Positions 1-8,302 of a stretch of 64,000 nucleotides of DNA are shown here, in pieces. Position 1 is the stretch's first letter, and every line of letters begins with the position of its first letter. A program made the position numbers and the translations under genes. Origin of the DNA: Altericroceibacterium spongiae (GTDB lineage Bacteria > Pseudomonadota > Alphaproteobacteria > Sphingomonadales > Sphingomonadaceae); the NCBI RefSeq assembly GCF_003610805.1, contig NZ_RAPF01000001.1:186001-250000 (forward strand), read 5' to 3'. The notes under the pieces were generated by a model. The model made no database searches. It saw nothing but the letters and a program-made list of their open reading frames with translations, and was not told the DNA's origin.

Positions 1-1
1 T

Positions 2-745
2 GGCGAGGACGCCCGTTATCTGCGTGCGCAAACCGGCGGACCGATCAAGTGGGCGTTGCCCGGTCCGATGACGATGGTCGATACGCTCTACGATGCCCAT
101 TACAAGAGCCGCGAAAAGCTCGCTTGGGAGTTCGCGGCCATCCTCAACGAGGAAGCCAGGGAACTTGAAGCTGCGGGCGTGGACATCATCCAGTTTGACG
201 AGCCCGCATTCAACGTGTTCTTCAACGAGGTCAGCGACTGGGGTATCGCCACGCTGGAACGCGCGATCGAGGGACTGAAGTGCGAGACAGCCGTGCACAT
301 CTGCTATGGCTACGGCATCAAGGCGAACACCGACTGGAAGGCCACCCTTGGCTCCGAATGGCGGCAATATGAGGAAATCTTCCCCAAACTGCAGACTTCC
401 GGCGTCGATCTTGTTTCGCTGGAATGCCACAACTCGCGGGTGCCGATGGATCTGATCGAGCTGATCCGCGGCAAGAAGGTGATGGTTGGTGCAATCGACG
501 TGGCGAGCGACCGGATCGAGACGCCGGAGGAAGTGGCAGGCACCCTGCGCAAGGCGCTGCAATTCGTCGATCCCGACAAGCTCTATCCCAGCACCAATTG
601 CGGAATGGCGCCGCTACCCCGAGAGGTCGCGAGGGGCAAGCTCAAGGCCTTGTCGGCAGGGGCCGAAATCGTGCGCAAGGAACTGGCGGCTGCACAAGCA
701 AAACCCACGCATCACCAGGGCGAAGAAAGCTTCGCCGCAAGCTAG
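2..745 (+). CDS. MetE C-terminal-family protein (methionine synthase II-like), 5' end outside window
   Basis: The reading frame is already open at the left edge, so the N-terminus is missing; about 247 residues are visible. The fold family is the zinc-dependent, cobalamin-independent methionine synthase C-terminal barrel. Recognisable pieces are VDIIQFDEPAFN, VHICYGYG, where His and Cys match the HxC zinc pair of MetE, and PSTNCGMAP, which supplies the third metal Cys. Full MetE also has an N-terminal half, but stand-alone C-terminal-domain proteins are common and often act on other methyl donors. It is followed 15 bp later by a flavin reductase gene and then a transporter, so it may serve a small catabolic operon rather than methionine synthesis. 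The methyl donor cannot be read from the sequence. Confidence 0.8.
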   Translation, partial: GEDARYLRAQTGGPIKWALPGPMTMVDTLYDAHYKSREKLAWEFAAILNEEARELEAAGVDIIQFDEPAFNVFFNEVSDWGIATLERAIEGLKCETAVHICYGYGIKANTDWKATLGSEWRQYEEIFPKLQTSGVDLVSLECHNSRVPMDLIELIRGKKVMVGAIDVASDRIETPEEVAGTLRKALQFVDPDKLYPSTNCGMAPLPREVARGKLKALSAGAEIVRKELAAAQAKPTHHQGEESFAAS

Positions 746-760
746 GCAAACGAGGATTTG

Positions 761-1252
761 ATGTCTGATACCGCCGCCATCAACACGATCGACAAACGGG
801 CCTTGCGGGATTGCTGCGGCCGGTTCGCCACCGGCGTCACGGTCATCACCACCCGCACCCCCGAGGGCGACCACGGCATGACCGTGAGCGCCTTCATGTC
901 GCTCTCGCTCGATCCGCCGCTGATCTGTATCTCGGTCGACAATCAGGCAAAGATGCTGCCCCGGATCGAGGCTGCGGGGCGCTATGCGGTCAGTGTCTTG
1001 CCCGAACACATGCGCGCCCATGCCCTGCATTTCGCAGGGAAACCCGAGGCGGGCTTTACCGATTTGTTCGAGGAGCGACACGGCCTGCCGGTCCTGCGCG
1101 AAGCGGGCGCCGTGATCGTGACCGAACTCGTCCAGCGCATCCCGGCTGGTGATCATGTCCTGCTGGTCGGCCATGTCCGCCACCTGAGCCACGATCCGCT
1201 TGCCAGGCCGCTGCTCTGGCACGGCGGCCAGTTCGGCAGCCTCGCGGCCTGA
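761..1252 (+). CDS. Flavin reductase-like, FMN-binding split-barrel protein
   Basis: This 163-residue protein belongs to the flavin reductase-like domain family (HpaC-type small components), which reduce FMN or FAD with NAD(P)H for a partner monooxygenase. Diagnostic stretches are FATGVTVITT near the N-terminus, GMTVSAFMSLSLDPPLICIS, the flavin-binding core, and GDHVLLVGHVRHL near the C-terminus. The ATG at 761 is chosen because GAGGA lies just upstream at 752-756; a TTG at 758 is the only nearby alternative. It sits between the MetE-like gene and the SBF transporter on the same strand with short gaps, suggesting one operon. No oxygenase partner is visible in the window. Confidence 0.85.
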   Translation: MSDTAAINTIDKRALRDCCGRFATGVTVITTRTPEGDHGMTVSAFMSLSLDPPLICISVDNQAKMLPRIEAAGRYAVSVLPEHMRAHALHFAGKPEAGFTDLFEERHGLPVLREAGAVIVTELVQRIPAGDHVLLVGHVRHLSHDPLARPLLWHGGQFGSLAA

Positions 1253-1271
1253 TTGCCCCTGAGAGACTCGC

Positions 1272-2276
1272 ATGAACGCCCTGCTCAGCCGGTTGAGGCT
1301 GGATCCCTACATCCTTGCGATCATGGCTATGGTTGCTCTGGCCGCTGTCATCCCTGCGCAAGGAACCGGCAAGGACCTGTTCGATCACGTGGTGCGCGTG
1401 GCCATCGCAATCCTCTTTTTCCTTTATGGCGCGCGGATTGCACCGAGTGCGATCTGGGACGGCATCACGCACTGGCGGCTGCAAAGCCTGGTGTTTGCGA
1501 CAACCTACGCCGTTTTCCCGCTGATCGGTCTGGGGATCGTGACGCTGGCTCCGGACAATCTCGACCGGGGGCTCGTCATGGGCCTGATGTTCGTCTGCCT
1601 GCTGCCCTCGACGGTGCAATCCTCGATTGCCTTCACCTCGATCGCGCGCGGCAATGTTCCGGCGGCACTGTGCTGCGCCTCGATCTCGAACCTTGCGGGT
1701 GTGGTCATCACGCCGGTGCTAGTGGCGGTGCTGCTGGGGTCCGCCCCGGGCGGGGGCGGGATGTCGTTGGGTTCAGTCAGGGACATTGCCGTACAGATCC
1801 TCTTGCCCTTCGTCGTCGGCCAGTTCGCACGGCCACTGATCGGCGGTTGGCTGGAGAGCCACAAAACCTTGACCATGCTGTTTGATCGCGGGTCGATCCT
1901 GCTGGTCGTCTATTCGGCCTTCAGCGCGGGGGTGGTCACCGGGATATGGAGCAAGGTGACGCCGCAGAGCCTCGCGCTCGTCATTCTCGCTGATTTCGTC
2001 ATACTGGTGATGGTGCTGATCTTCACTACCCTCGTCGCCCGGCTGTTGCGCTTCAGCGTCGAGGACGAGATCGCGATTGTCTTCTGCGGCTCGAAGAAGA
2101 GTATGGCAAGCGGCCTGCCGATGGCGAACATCTTGTTCCCGGCCAGCGTTGTCGGTCTGATTGTCCTGCCGCTGATGCTGTTCCACCAGATGCAGCTGAT
2201 GGTCTGCGCAGCGCTTGCCCGTCGATATGCCCAGCGACCGGACGAAGAGGCGCCAGCCGCGGTTGCCCCAGCATAG
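1272..2276 (+). CDS. SBF-like (bile acid:sodium symporter family) membrane transporter
   Basis: The protein has 334 residues and about ten hydrophobic segments. Its opening LDPYILAIMAMVALAAVIPA and later SLVFATTYAVFPLIGLG and FCGSKKSMASGLPMANILF match the SBF-like branch (YfeH type) of the bile acid:sodium symporter superfamily, which moves organic anions across the inner membrane. The KKSMASG-type element is the most telling conserved piece. The gene begins 19 bp after the flavin reductase gene, so the three genes at the left edge probably form one transcription unit, with this one as importer or exporter of the substrate. The substrate is unknown. Confidence 0.8.
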   Translation: MNALLSRLRLDPYILAIMAMVALAAVIPAQGTGKDLFDHVVRVAIAILFFLYGARIAPSAIWDGITHWRLQSLVFATTYAVFPLIGLGIVTLAPDNLDRGLVMGLMFVCLLPSTVQSSIAFTSIARGNVPAALCCASISNLAGVVITPVLVAVLLGSAPGGGGMSLGSVRDIAVQILLPFVVGQFARPLIGGWLESHKTLTMLFDRGSILLVVYSAFSAGVVTGIWSKVTPQSLALVILADFVILVMVLIFTTLVARLLRFSVEDEIAIVFCGSKKSMASGLPMANILFPASVVGLIVLPLMLFHQMQLMVCAALARRYAQRPDEEAPAAVAPA

Positions 2277-2584
2277 CATCTTCAGGCGTTGTCGCTATCG
2301 CTGCAGGTTTTTGCCGGTCGGAGGTCCGAAGGAAGGGCACGCAAGACGAGTTCAGGCGGCAATTAGGCTACTTACAACACGTCAAGTGTGATCCGTCGGC
2401 GGAACGTTATCGCGTTGGAGGCAGCTCTCCTGGCTCACAGGTCGAGGCTACCGTCGGAAGTTCAGCAAGCGGAGCGAACGGATGGATGGGCGTCCGATCG
2501 TGTACCAAGCGCACGCCAGCATTGCGCATTAGCAACACCTCAGGGAGCGCCGAATGCCTCAGTCCTACACGCTGGTCGTTCATT
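2277..2584. other. Intergenic stretch before the IS21 remnant
   Basis: About 308 bp lie between the transporter stop and the left IS end. Both strands carry short open frames, but none has a recognisable domain or good ribosome-binding site. The stretch may hold remains of a gene broken by the insertion element; nothing specific can be named. Confidence 0.4.
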
Positions 2585-2616
2585 GTGTTGATTTCCGCTG
2601 AGAAGTGACCCGGGAT
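2585..2616. repeat. IS21 left terminal inverted repeat
   Basis: This 32-bp end begins GTGTTGATTTCC and ends CCCGGGAT. It matches the reverse complement of 3938-3969 without mismatch. An internal partial copy of the repeat follows about 10 bp further in. Confidence 0.92.
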
Positions 2617-2651
2617 TTTCATCAAGAAGTGACCCGGGTTGCGAGGGGGGG

Positions 2652-2969
2652 CTATGTTCCCCTTGTTTCGGGTTTGGTCAAGGGTCGGCTTATTTCCTTT
2701 TTGGTTGTGCTGTTGGCGGCGGAAGCCTTGAAGCGGAAGCTGTCGTTTCCTGTTTCGAGGATGTGGCAGTGATGGGTCAGCCGATCGAGCAGGGCGGTGG
2801 TCATCTTGGCGTCGCCGAACACGCTGGCCCATTCGCTGAAGCTGAGGTTGGTGGTGATGATGACGCTGGTGCGTTCGTAGAGTTTGCCCAGGAGATGGAA
2901 CAGCAGAGCGCCACCTGATGGGCTGAACGGCAGGTATCCCAGTTCGTCGAGGATCACGAGATCTCGGCG
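2652..2969 (-). pseudogene. istB: istB, 3' remnant (IS21 helper ATPase)
   Basis: Only about the last 105 residues of the IstB ATPase remain. They include the Walker B-like [12 protein letters not shown], then [21 protein letters not shown] and [19 protein letters not shown], all characteristic of IstB. The N-terminal half with the P-loop is gone, because the frame upstream of Asp-Leu-Val-Ile-Leu-Asp runs into istA sequence in another frame. IstB normally assists the IstA transposase; this copy cannot bind ATP. The right boundary given is the approximate deletion junction. Confidence 0.85.
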
Positions 2970-3904
2970 GCATGCACTTCGGCGATGGTGCCCGGCAGGT
3001 TGCCATGCTGGATCTCGTTCCACCCTGCCAGGCATTGTTCTTCCAGCCATGCGTTGAGCGCTTCGAGATCGGGGAACGCGGACATGCGCTGCCACAAGCG
3101 CCGCCGGGCATCCTGGACGTTCTTCTCAACCTGGCCTTTCTCCCACCCGGAGGCCGGGTTACAGAACTCCGGCTCGAACAGGTAATGGCTCACCACCGCC
3201 GCAAACCGGGCGTTGACCTGCCGCGTCTTGCCACTGCCGATCCGGTCGACCGCAGTCTTCATGTTGTCGAAGATCCCGCGCTGCCGCACGCCGCCCAGGA
3301 CCCGGAAAGCCTGCGTCAGGGCATCGAACAGCATCTCGTTGGTCTGCAGAGGATAGGCCTGGACAATAAACGCCTTGCTGTGCGACAGCTTGGTATGCGC
3401 TGCCTGCAGCTTCACCCGTTCGCCGGCAATGACCGCCCAGTCCTCGCTCCAGTCGAACTGGAACGCCTCGCCCGGTGCAAACGCCAGCGGCACGAAAGTC
3501 CCGCGTCCGCTGGTCTGCTGTTCATACTGCAACTGTGCTTTCCACTTGCGGGCGAACGCCGCAACCCGGCCATACGATCCGTCAAAGCCCAGATCCACCA
3601 GATCGGCATGCATCTGCTTCACCGTGCGCCGCTGCTTGCGTGACTTGCCCGCCTCGATCCGCAGCCAGCCTGACAGCTTCTCCGCATAAGGGTCCAGCTT
3701 GCTCGGCCGATCGGGAACCTTGAACACAGGTTCCATCACGTTGCTGCGCAGATATTTGCGGATCGTGTTGCGCGACAGACCGGTGCGCCGCTCTATCTCC
3801 CGGATCGGCAGCTTGTCGCGGAAACGCCAGCGCCGGATCACACTCAATAAATCCATCTCGATCACTCCATGTCGCCTCCAATCCTCCGATCGGAAGCCAT
3901 TCAA
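2954..3904 (-). pseudogene. istA: istA, 5' part (IS21 transposase, truncated)
   Basis: The frame gives 316 residues of an IstA transposase that is normally about 500. An N-terminal helix-turn-helix is clear (LPIREIERRTGLSRNTIRKY), followed by the start of the DDE core with FQFDWSEDWAVI and the later GGVRQRGIFDNMKTAVD. The frame then runs through [12 protein letters not shown] and stops within a few codons, exactly where istB sequence starts in a different frame. The C-terminal portion is missing. Translation probably began at the Met of MDLLSVIRRW or at the upstream ATG at 3904. Confidence 0.88.
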
Positions 3905-3937
3905 ACATGGGTCAAATCTCGATGGAAATTATCTCCT

Positions 3938-3969
3938 ATCCCGGGTCACTTCTCAGCGGAAATCAACAC
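3938..3969. repeat. IS21 right terminal inverted repeat
   Basis: This is the exact reverse complement of the left end. It lies just upstream of the istA start, and the base after it marks the return to chromosomal sequence. Confidence 0.92.
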
Positions 3970-4385
3970 CCAAAATATGGCTATAGTTGGATATCGATTT
4001 GTGAAACGTGGGAACAAATGTGAGAATAATATCCACGAATTTTAAAATAATATCATTGTAATAAAGCATTATTGTTTAATTTCAGGCGGACTACCTCTCC
4101 GCCATCTCGTTCTGCGCTACCGCGCTTTGCGCTACTTGAGCGCGCGGCTCCGAGTTCGAACTTCGTCCCGAACTCTCCGTCATTCTTATCCGGCCTGCCG
4201 CTTCGCTACTTGAGTCCTCTGACCTCTCTGTCACGTATTGTTGTCCGCCCCGGGAATACCGATAACAGTTTGCGTAGCTTACAACCTGCTATCGGTATGC
4301 CTTAAGATATATGGCGGGCGCGTTTGTTGCGAGGCTCTCGGAAGTGTTGATAGGGCGGTGATGGAGCCATGGCTTCAGTTCTGCC
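3970..4385. other. Non-coding stretch to the right of the IS remnant
   Basis: About 416 bp without a convincing gene. The first 100 bp are strikingly AT-rich, with many AAT and TTA runs. A 77-residue plus-strand open frame (4072-4305) is serine-rich, has no good start context and matches nothing I recognise. The only clear structure is the inverted repeat at 4256-4298. The composition suggests debris of transferred DNA. Confidence 0.4.
4256..4298. repeat. Inverted repeat, 13-bp arms
   Basis: The arms ATACCGATAACAG (4256-4268) and CTGCTATCGGTAT (4286-4298) pair at 12 of 13 positions across a 17-nt spacer. No T-run follows on either strand, so a protein-binding site is as likely as a terminator. 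It lies about 90 bp beyond the 3' end of the alpha/beta hydrolase gene. Confidence 0.55.
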
Positions 4386-5186
4386 TTATCCTTCGGCAAG
4401 AAACCTGATCGAGAGATCGTTGAACATCCTGGCGCTGTCGACATTGGCGATATGGCCAGCGCCGTCGATACATATGAAACGCCCGTTCTGAACCTGCTGC
4501 GCCATGTCTTCGCTTATCGCAGGCGGAGACATGGCGTCCAGGCTTCCGCCGATAAACAGGGTGGGCACAGCGATGCCGCCAAGCCTGTCGCGAATGTCGA
4601 AGCCGACAATACCGCGCGCCACATGGGCCAGCGAAGGGCCATGAGCCGAGGCCGCGATGCCATGCCAGACCTGCCAGGTTTGCAGCCCTTCTGGCGATGC
4701 CTGGAAACGAGGCGAAACCAGCGAAGGCCATTGCTGTTCGAGCCGTGTAACAGGGCCGCCCGGCTGTTCGAATATTTGCGCCCATCCTTCGGCCATCGCG
4801 GCGAATTGTTCGCCCGATATATTGTCGAAGCTGTCAGCAACGATCAGTTTGCCGATGCCCAGCCGATGGCGCGCGGCAAGTTCGAGTGCAATCATGCCGC
4901 CGAGCGAAAGGCCGATAATGTCGAGATCTTCGATGCCGAGATGCCCCAGCAAAACTTCGATATCGTCGGCCAGGTCGGCGACACTGTGCGGCGCGGAAAG
5001 TCTGCCCGATGCGCCATGACCGGACAGGTCCGGTATGATGACTTCATAGCCGGCAGCCATGAAGACCGGAATCTGCGGGTTCCACGCCCGCCCCGAATTG
5101 CTGATCCCGTGGAGCAGGAGAACAGGCCGGCCAGCGCCGAAACGCATATAATAGATGTGGCGATCGGTTATTGGAAAAATGCTCAT
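4386..5186 (-). CDS. Alpha/beta hydrolase
   Basis: The product is 266 residues, a standard length for a cytoplasmic alpha/beta hydrolase. VLLLHGISNSG carries the oxyanion-hole His-Gly, the nucleophile Ser94 sits in GLSLGG, the acid is probably Asp217 in GGSLDAMSP, and His245 lies in GAGHIANVD. The triad is therefore complete. The ATG at 5186 is preferred because AGGAG precedes it at a good distance and the homologous part begins there; the frame stays open upstream. It overlaps the exporter gene by 4 bp (ATGA), so the two are co-transcribed and probably translationally coupled. Esters, lactones or ring-cleavage products are possible substrates; none is indicated. Confidence 0.87.
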   Translation of the reverse strand: MSIFPITDRHIYYMRFGAGRPVLLLHGISNSGRAWNPQIPVFMAAGYEVIIPDLSGHGASGRLSAPHSVADLADDIEVLLGHLGIEDLDIIGLSLGGMIALELAARHRLGIGKLIVADSFDNISGEQFAAMAEGWAQIFEQPGGPVTRLEQQWPSLVSPRFQASPEGLQTWQVWHGIAASAHGPSLAHVARGIVGFDIRDRLGGIAVPTLFIGGSLDAMSPPAISEDMAQQVQNGRFICIDGAGHIANVDSARMFNDLSIRFLAEG

Positions 5187-6391
5187 CGGAATTCTCCTGT
5201 CTGGTAATGGGGGAGGATAATGCGGTCGCCGGGTCGAAAACGTGCGGCAATCAGGAAAAGGGCGAGGCACAGGCCGGTCATCAGTAACCATGCCGGAGTG
5301 AGATCGTTAAGCTGCGCGCGTAGCAAACCGGCGGCGAACGGCAGAACCGCAGCGATCAGATAGCCTCCGCCCTGCACGAAACCGGCAATTGTGCCGGCCA
5401 GAGCAGCATTATCGGCATGGTCCATCGCGACGATGAGTGAGAGGGCAAACAGCGCGCCGATGCCGAGCCCCAGAAGGAGAGCGGCAGGCCAGGCCAGTGT
5501 CAGCGGAGCAGCAATCAGGGCGAGCAACCCGAAAAGCAGCGCAGCGATGGCGGCAAAGAGCGCCGCTCGGCGATCCTCAAGCCGGTCGATCCATGCGCTG
5601 ACTCCAAGCCCGGCGATAACTTCGGCAAGCGTGACGAAGCCCAGCAGACCGCCCGCCGCATCGGCAGACCAGCCAAGGCGCGTATAGAAAGGCGGCAACC
5701 AGGCGAGAACCAGCGTATAAGCACCGGTGCCCAATCCGAAGAAGAGCAGCAACAGCCAGGCCCGGCGGGATCGGTGCAAGGCAGCGGCGCGGCGCGGCCG
5801 GCGAACCAGGCTGGTTTCGAACCGGCGGCTGATCGCTACCCAGACCGCGAGCGCTGCAAGTGCAGGCCCGAGCCAGACACCCAGAGCGCCCGGCCAGTTC
5901 AGCAATCCGGCCAGTGGCGGGCTCACTGTGCTGGCGATCATCGCGCCGCCCATGATCCCTGTGGAATACAGGGCCATCAAACGCGCGCTGCGTTCGGTGC
6001 AATATGTCCGGATTATGGCGGGCATGAGCGCTTGCACAAAGGCGATTCCCACACCGGCGAGGACAGCACTGGCGAGGAGGGCGGTGGCTTCCGGCGCTAT
6101 CCAGCGGAGTGCGCAGGCCAGTGCGATAGCCCCCAGGCCAATCGCTATTCCCCAGCAATCGCCGAAACGGGTTCTGATCGAATCGCTGACCAGAAGGCAC
6201 AGCCCCATAAGCGCGACCGGAATCGTCGTGAGCAGTCCTGCACCCGTATCGCCAAGCCCCGTCGCACTCTGGATCGGATCGAGCAGAGGGCCGATTCCGG
6301 CAAGTGCCGGGCGCAGGTTGCAGGCGACAAGAAGGATCGCAGCCGGCAGCGCCAGCTGGGTGGCACGCGGTGGCATGGCATTTCCAGACAT
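5183..6391 (-). CDS. MFS transporter, CynX/NimT type
   Basis: The protein has 402 residues and about twelve membrane segments. The N-terminal ILLVACNLRPALAGIGPLL resembles the ACNLRPA-type opening of the CynX/NimT branch of the major facilitator superfamily (cyanate and nitroimidazole transporters). It is divergent from a MarR gene with only 87 bp between the two starts, and a palindromic operator lies in that gap. The arrangement of exporter, co-transcribed hydrolase and divergent MarR regulator is classic for a small-molecule-inducible efflux or detoxification unit. The ligand is not indicated. The ATG at 6391 opens directly into the first helix region. Confidence 0.85.
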   Translation of the reverse strand: MSGNAMPPRATQLALPAAILLVACNLRPALAGIGPLLDPIQSATGLGDTGAGLLTTIPVALMGLCLLVSDSIRTRFGDCWGIAIGLGAIALACALRWIAPEATALLASAVLAGVGIAFVQALMPAIIRTYCTERSARLMALYSTGIMGGAMIASTVSPPLAGLLNWPGALGVWLGPALAALAVWVAISRRFETSLVRRPRRAAALHRSRRAWLLLLFFGLGTGAYTLVLAWLPPFYTRLGWSADAAGGLLGFVTLAEVIAGLGVSAWIDRLEDRRAALFAAIAALLFGLLALIAAPLTLAWPAALLLGLGIGALFALSLIVAMDHADNAALAGTIAGFVQGGGYLIAAVLPFAAGLLRAQLNDLTPAWLLMTGLCLALFLIAARFRPGDRIILPHYQTGEFR

Positions 6392-6426
6392 GATCGAAGT
6401 TCAACTTGCCCGACAGGGCGGCTTTG

Positions 6427-6460
6427 ATATATCTCTACATAGAGACATATATCTCTACGT
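6427..6460. promoter_or_regulatory. Probable MarR operator in the divergent promoter
   Basis: TCTCTA (6432-6437) and TAGAGA (6440-6445) form a perfect 6-2-6 inverted repeat. The element ATATCTCTAC then recurs as a direct repeat ending at about 6459. The block occupies most of the short gap between the exporter and the MarR gene, where MarR dimers usually bind to repress both directions. Binding by this particular MarR is inferred. Confidence 0.7.
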
Positions 6461-6478
6461 CAAGATAAAGGAATGGAA

Positions 6479-6964
6479 ATGGACCGGGCGAGCAAGGCGG
6501 CGAAGCAATGGAAGCAAGAACGGCCCGACCTCGATACGGGGCCAATGGTGCTTCTCGGTCGTCTTGGCGAAGCGGCGCTGATCATCGCTCGCGACAGGAT
6601 CAATCCGGTTTTCGCCAGCTTTGGTTTGCAGCCGGGTGAGTTCGATGTGCTGGCAACGCTGCGCCGTTCGGGCGAGCCTTACGCGCTGAGCCCGACCGAT
6701 CTTTACGAAGCCGCGATGATCTCATCGGGCAGTATGACCAATCGTATCGACCGGCTCGAAAAAGCCGGACTGGTCGAACGAGGCCCCAATCCTGCCGACA
6801 AGCGCAGCACGCTGGTCGCGCTTACGGCAAAGGGCCTTAGCCTTATCGACGAGGCAACAAATGCGCATGTGGCAAATCAGGCAGAGATCGTGGCTGGCCT
6901 GAGCGCCCCCGAGCAGGCGCAATTGTCAGAATTGCTGGCAAAGCTGATTACGTCTTCGCTGTGA
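6479..6964 (+). CDS. MarR-family transcriptional regulator
   Basis: A 161-residue winged-helix regulator. The DNA-binding part includes LQPGEFDVLATLRRSG, then SGSMTNRIDRLEKAGLVER as recognition helix and turn, and the wing DKRSTLVALTAKG, all standard for MarR. The second ATG at 6479 is preferred because AAGGA ends 6 bp before it, while the ATG at 6473 touches that site. It is divergent from the CynX-type exporter and hydrolase genes and most likely represses them, and itself, from the repeat at 6427-6460. The inducing ligand is unknown, but exported phenolic or other aromatic compounds are typical for the family. Confidence 0.88.
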   Translation: MDRASKAAKQWKQERPDLDTGPMVLLGRLGEAALIIARDRINPVFASFGLQPGEFDVLATLRRSGEPYALSPTDLYEAAMISSGSMTNRIDRLEKAGLVERGPNPADKRSTLVALTAKGLSLIDEATNAHVANQAEIVAGLSAPEQAQLSELLAKLITSSL

Positions 6965-7210
6965 AGATGTGGCTGGACAGGGTCGCCTCTTATTCACCGG
7001 TCAGGAGGGTTAGGATCGGGGGCGGATAAGGTGCCGTGTCGCGCATCGGGATCATGAGTTGAACGCGAAATCGTCGTCTCTTGCCGAACCCGTTATCGCC
7101 GAAAGGTACGAGCCAAAGTCAGCTATAGAATAGAAAGGTTAACTAATTGCAGCTTTACTATAAGTGCTTACAATCCCGATAGGTTGGGCAGAGTTAGCTT
7201 GGGGGTAAGA

Positions 7211-8047
7211 ATGACTGCAGACGAGAAGACTTGTCCGGATTGTGCTGAGAATGTGAAGTCTGCGGCCAAAATATGTCGCTTTTGTGGGCATAAATTCGCT
7301 GAGCCTGGTTTACTCGAGCAAATGGCCGAGAACGCGGAGGAAGCAGCGCAAAAGCAAGTTGCCAAACTCGAGCAAGAAAAGGCCGAGCAAGACGCAGGGC
7401 TTGCTCGAGGTGAAAAACCGAAATTCAAATGGATGTCCGGCAAAGGCTGTTTGATTGTGCTTGCCGTGCTTTTCGGTCTCGTAATAATCAGCCAGATATC
7501 AAACCCACCAGTCGATCCCGCAGGCCATGAAGCTCGGGAAAAGACAATGGATCAAAAGGCTGACTCAGCCTCGGCTTTGGCAGAATCAGTCGACGATAAT
7601 GAGGTCCCTCCACCTGCAGATCGCTCAAACTGGACTTACAACGAAAACGAAGATCGAATGCGAGGCCAAACTGTATATACTGCTTCCATTCGCAGTGAGA
7701 ATACCGTCAACTTTGGGTTTCCCTACAGTGGCGCACAACGCATGACGATTCAGCTTCGTAAATCTCCTGCACATGGAAACGATGTCATCTTCTTCATCGA
7801 AAATGGTCAAATTATGTGCGATGTTTACGACTGTATCGGAGCAATCTCGTTCGACGGAAATACAGAACGACTGACTCTCGCACGCAGCGCAGACAACGAT
7901 AGCACTATAGGTTTTGCGCGGTATCCAGAAGCAATAGCTCGGAAAATTAAGAGTGCTGACAAGGTCGCGGTGGAACTGAGTTTTTATCGAGAAGGGTCGC
8001 GGCAGTTTTTCTTCAATACAACAAACCTTCAATGGGACCGTTTCTAG
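7211..8047 (+). CDS. Zinc-ribbon membrane-anchored protein of unknown function
   Basis: The 278-residue product begins with a zinc ribbon, two CxxC knuckles at Cys8/Cys11 and Cys22/Cys25 (CPDCAENVKSAAKICRFCG). A charged, Ala/Glu/Gln-rich helical stretch follows (about 33-64), then one transmembrane helix (about 79-97) and a C-terminal domain of about 170 residues with a mainly beta pattern. That domain contains WTYNENEDRMRGQ and DVIFFIENGQIMCDVYDC, like the small proteins that compare treated and untreated conditions of an envelope component; I do not recognise a named family. The gene is clearly richer in A+T than its neighbours and stands alone with long flanks, suggesting transfer. The ATG at 7211 follows a GGGGG run and starts six residues before the ribbon. 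Confidence 0.7.
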   Translation: MTADEKTCPDCAENVKSAAKICRFCGHKFAEPGLLEQMAENAEEAAQKQVAKLEQEKAEQDAGLARGEKPKFKWMSGKGCLIVLAVLFGLVIISQISNPPVDPAGHEAREKTMDQKADSASALAESVDDNEVPPPADRSNWTYNENEDRMRGQTVYTASIRSENTVNFGFPYSGAQRMTIQLRKSPAHGNDVIFFIENGQIMCDVYDCIGAISFDGNTERLTLARSADNDSTIGFARYPEAIARKIKSADKVAVELSFYREGSRQFFFNTTNLQWDRF

Positions 8048-8302
8048 ATTTTATTCAAGCGCTTTCATCTCAGAGAGTGCGCAACGTCAGCAATGTTGTC
8101 GTGTCCTGTCAGGCAGGTTTCGGGCTGTCAGCCACGCTGGCGGTCACTTCGATAGAACGGCGAGTCAGTTGAAAATGGGCGAATGAGCCACTCGCGCCAC
8201 TCCCATTACGAACACCATCGTCTGACATATTATTCGGTATCGCAGAGAATATAGCTGGCCGGTAATCGTGCGGGAACTGGCACAGGGGCATCTGATACGT
8301 AA
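8048..8302. other. Intergenic stretch, no gene seen
   Basis: About 255 bp separate the zinc-ribbon gene from the perfect palindrome at 8303. Short minus-strand frames exist but have neither recognisable domains nor good start signals. Confidence 0.4.

Larger units (their letters stand above)
2585..3969 (-). mobile_element. IS21-family element with internal deletion
   Basis: The element is about 1.38 kb, bounded by perfect 32-bp inverted repeats at 2585-2616 and 3938-3969. A further copy of the AAGTGACCCGGG core sits inside the left end at about 2625-2636; such internal end repeats are typical of IS21. Intact IS21 elements are about 2-2.5 kb and carry istA and istB. Here the minus strand has only the first part of istA joined directly to the last part of istB near 2957-2970. 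No matching target duplication is visible at the two flanks. It is a non-autonomous derivative that could still be mobilised if IstA and IstB are supplied by a relative. Confidence 0.9.

Noticed and set aside
614-1273. Long antisense frame of 219 codons over the MetE and flavin-reductase genes
   Set aside because: It is a high-GC shadow with no family match and overlaps two clear genes.
4072-4305. Serine-rich 77-codon frame beside the IS remnant
   Set aside because: There is no good ribosome-binding site or domain, and it crosses the inverted repeat at 4256-4298.
4452-5207. Plus-strand frame of 251 codons opposite the alpha/beta hydrolase
   Set aside because: The complementary strand has an intact catalytic triad and a good ribosome-binding site; this frame has neither.
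5727-6581. Plus-strand frame of 284 codons opposite the exporter gene
   Set aside because: It is Arg/Pro/Ala-rich antisense sequence and crosses the divergent promoter and operator.
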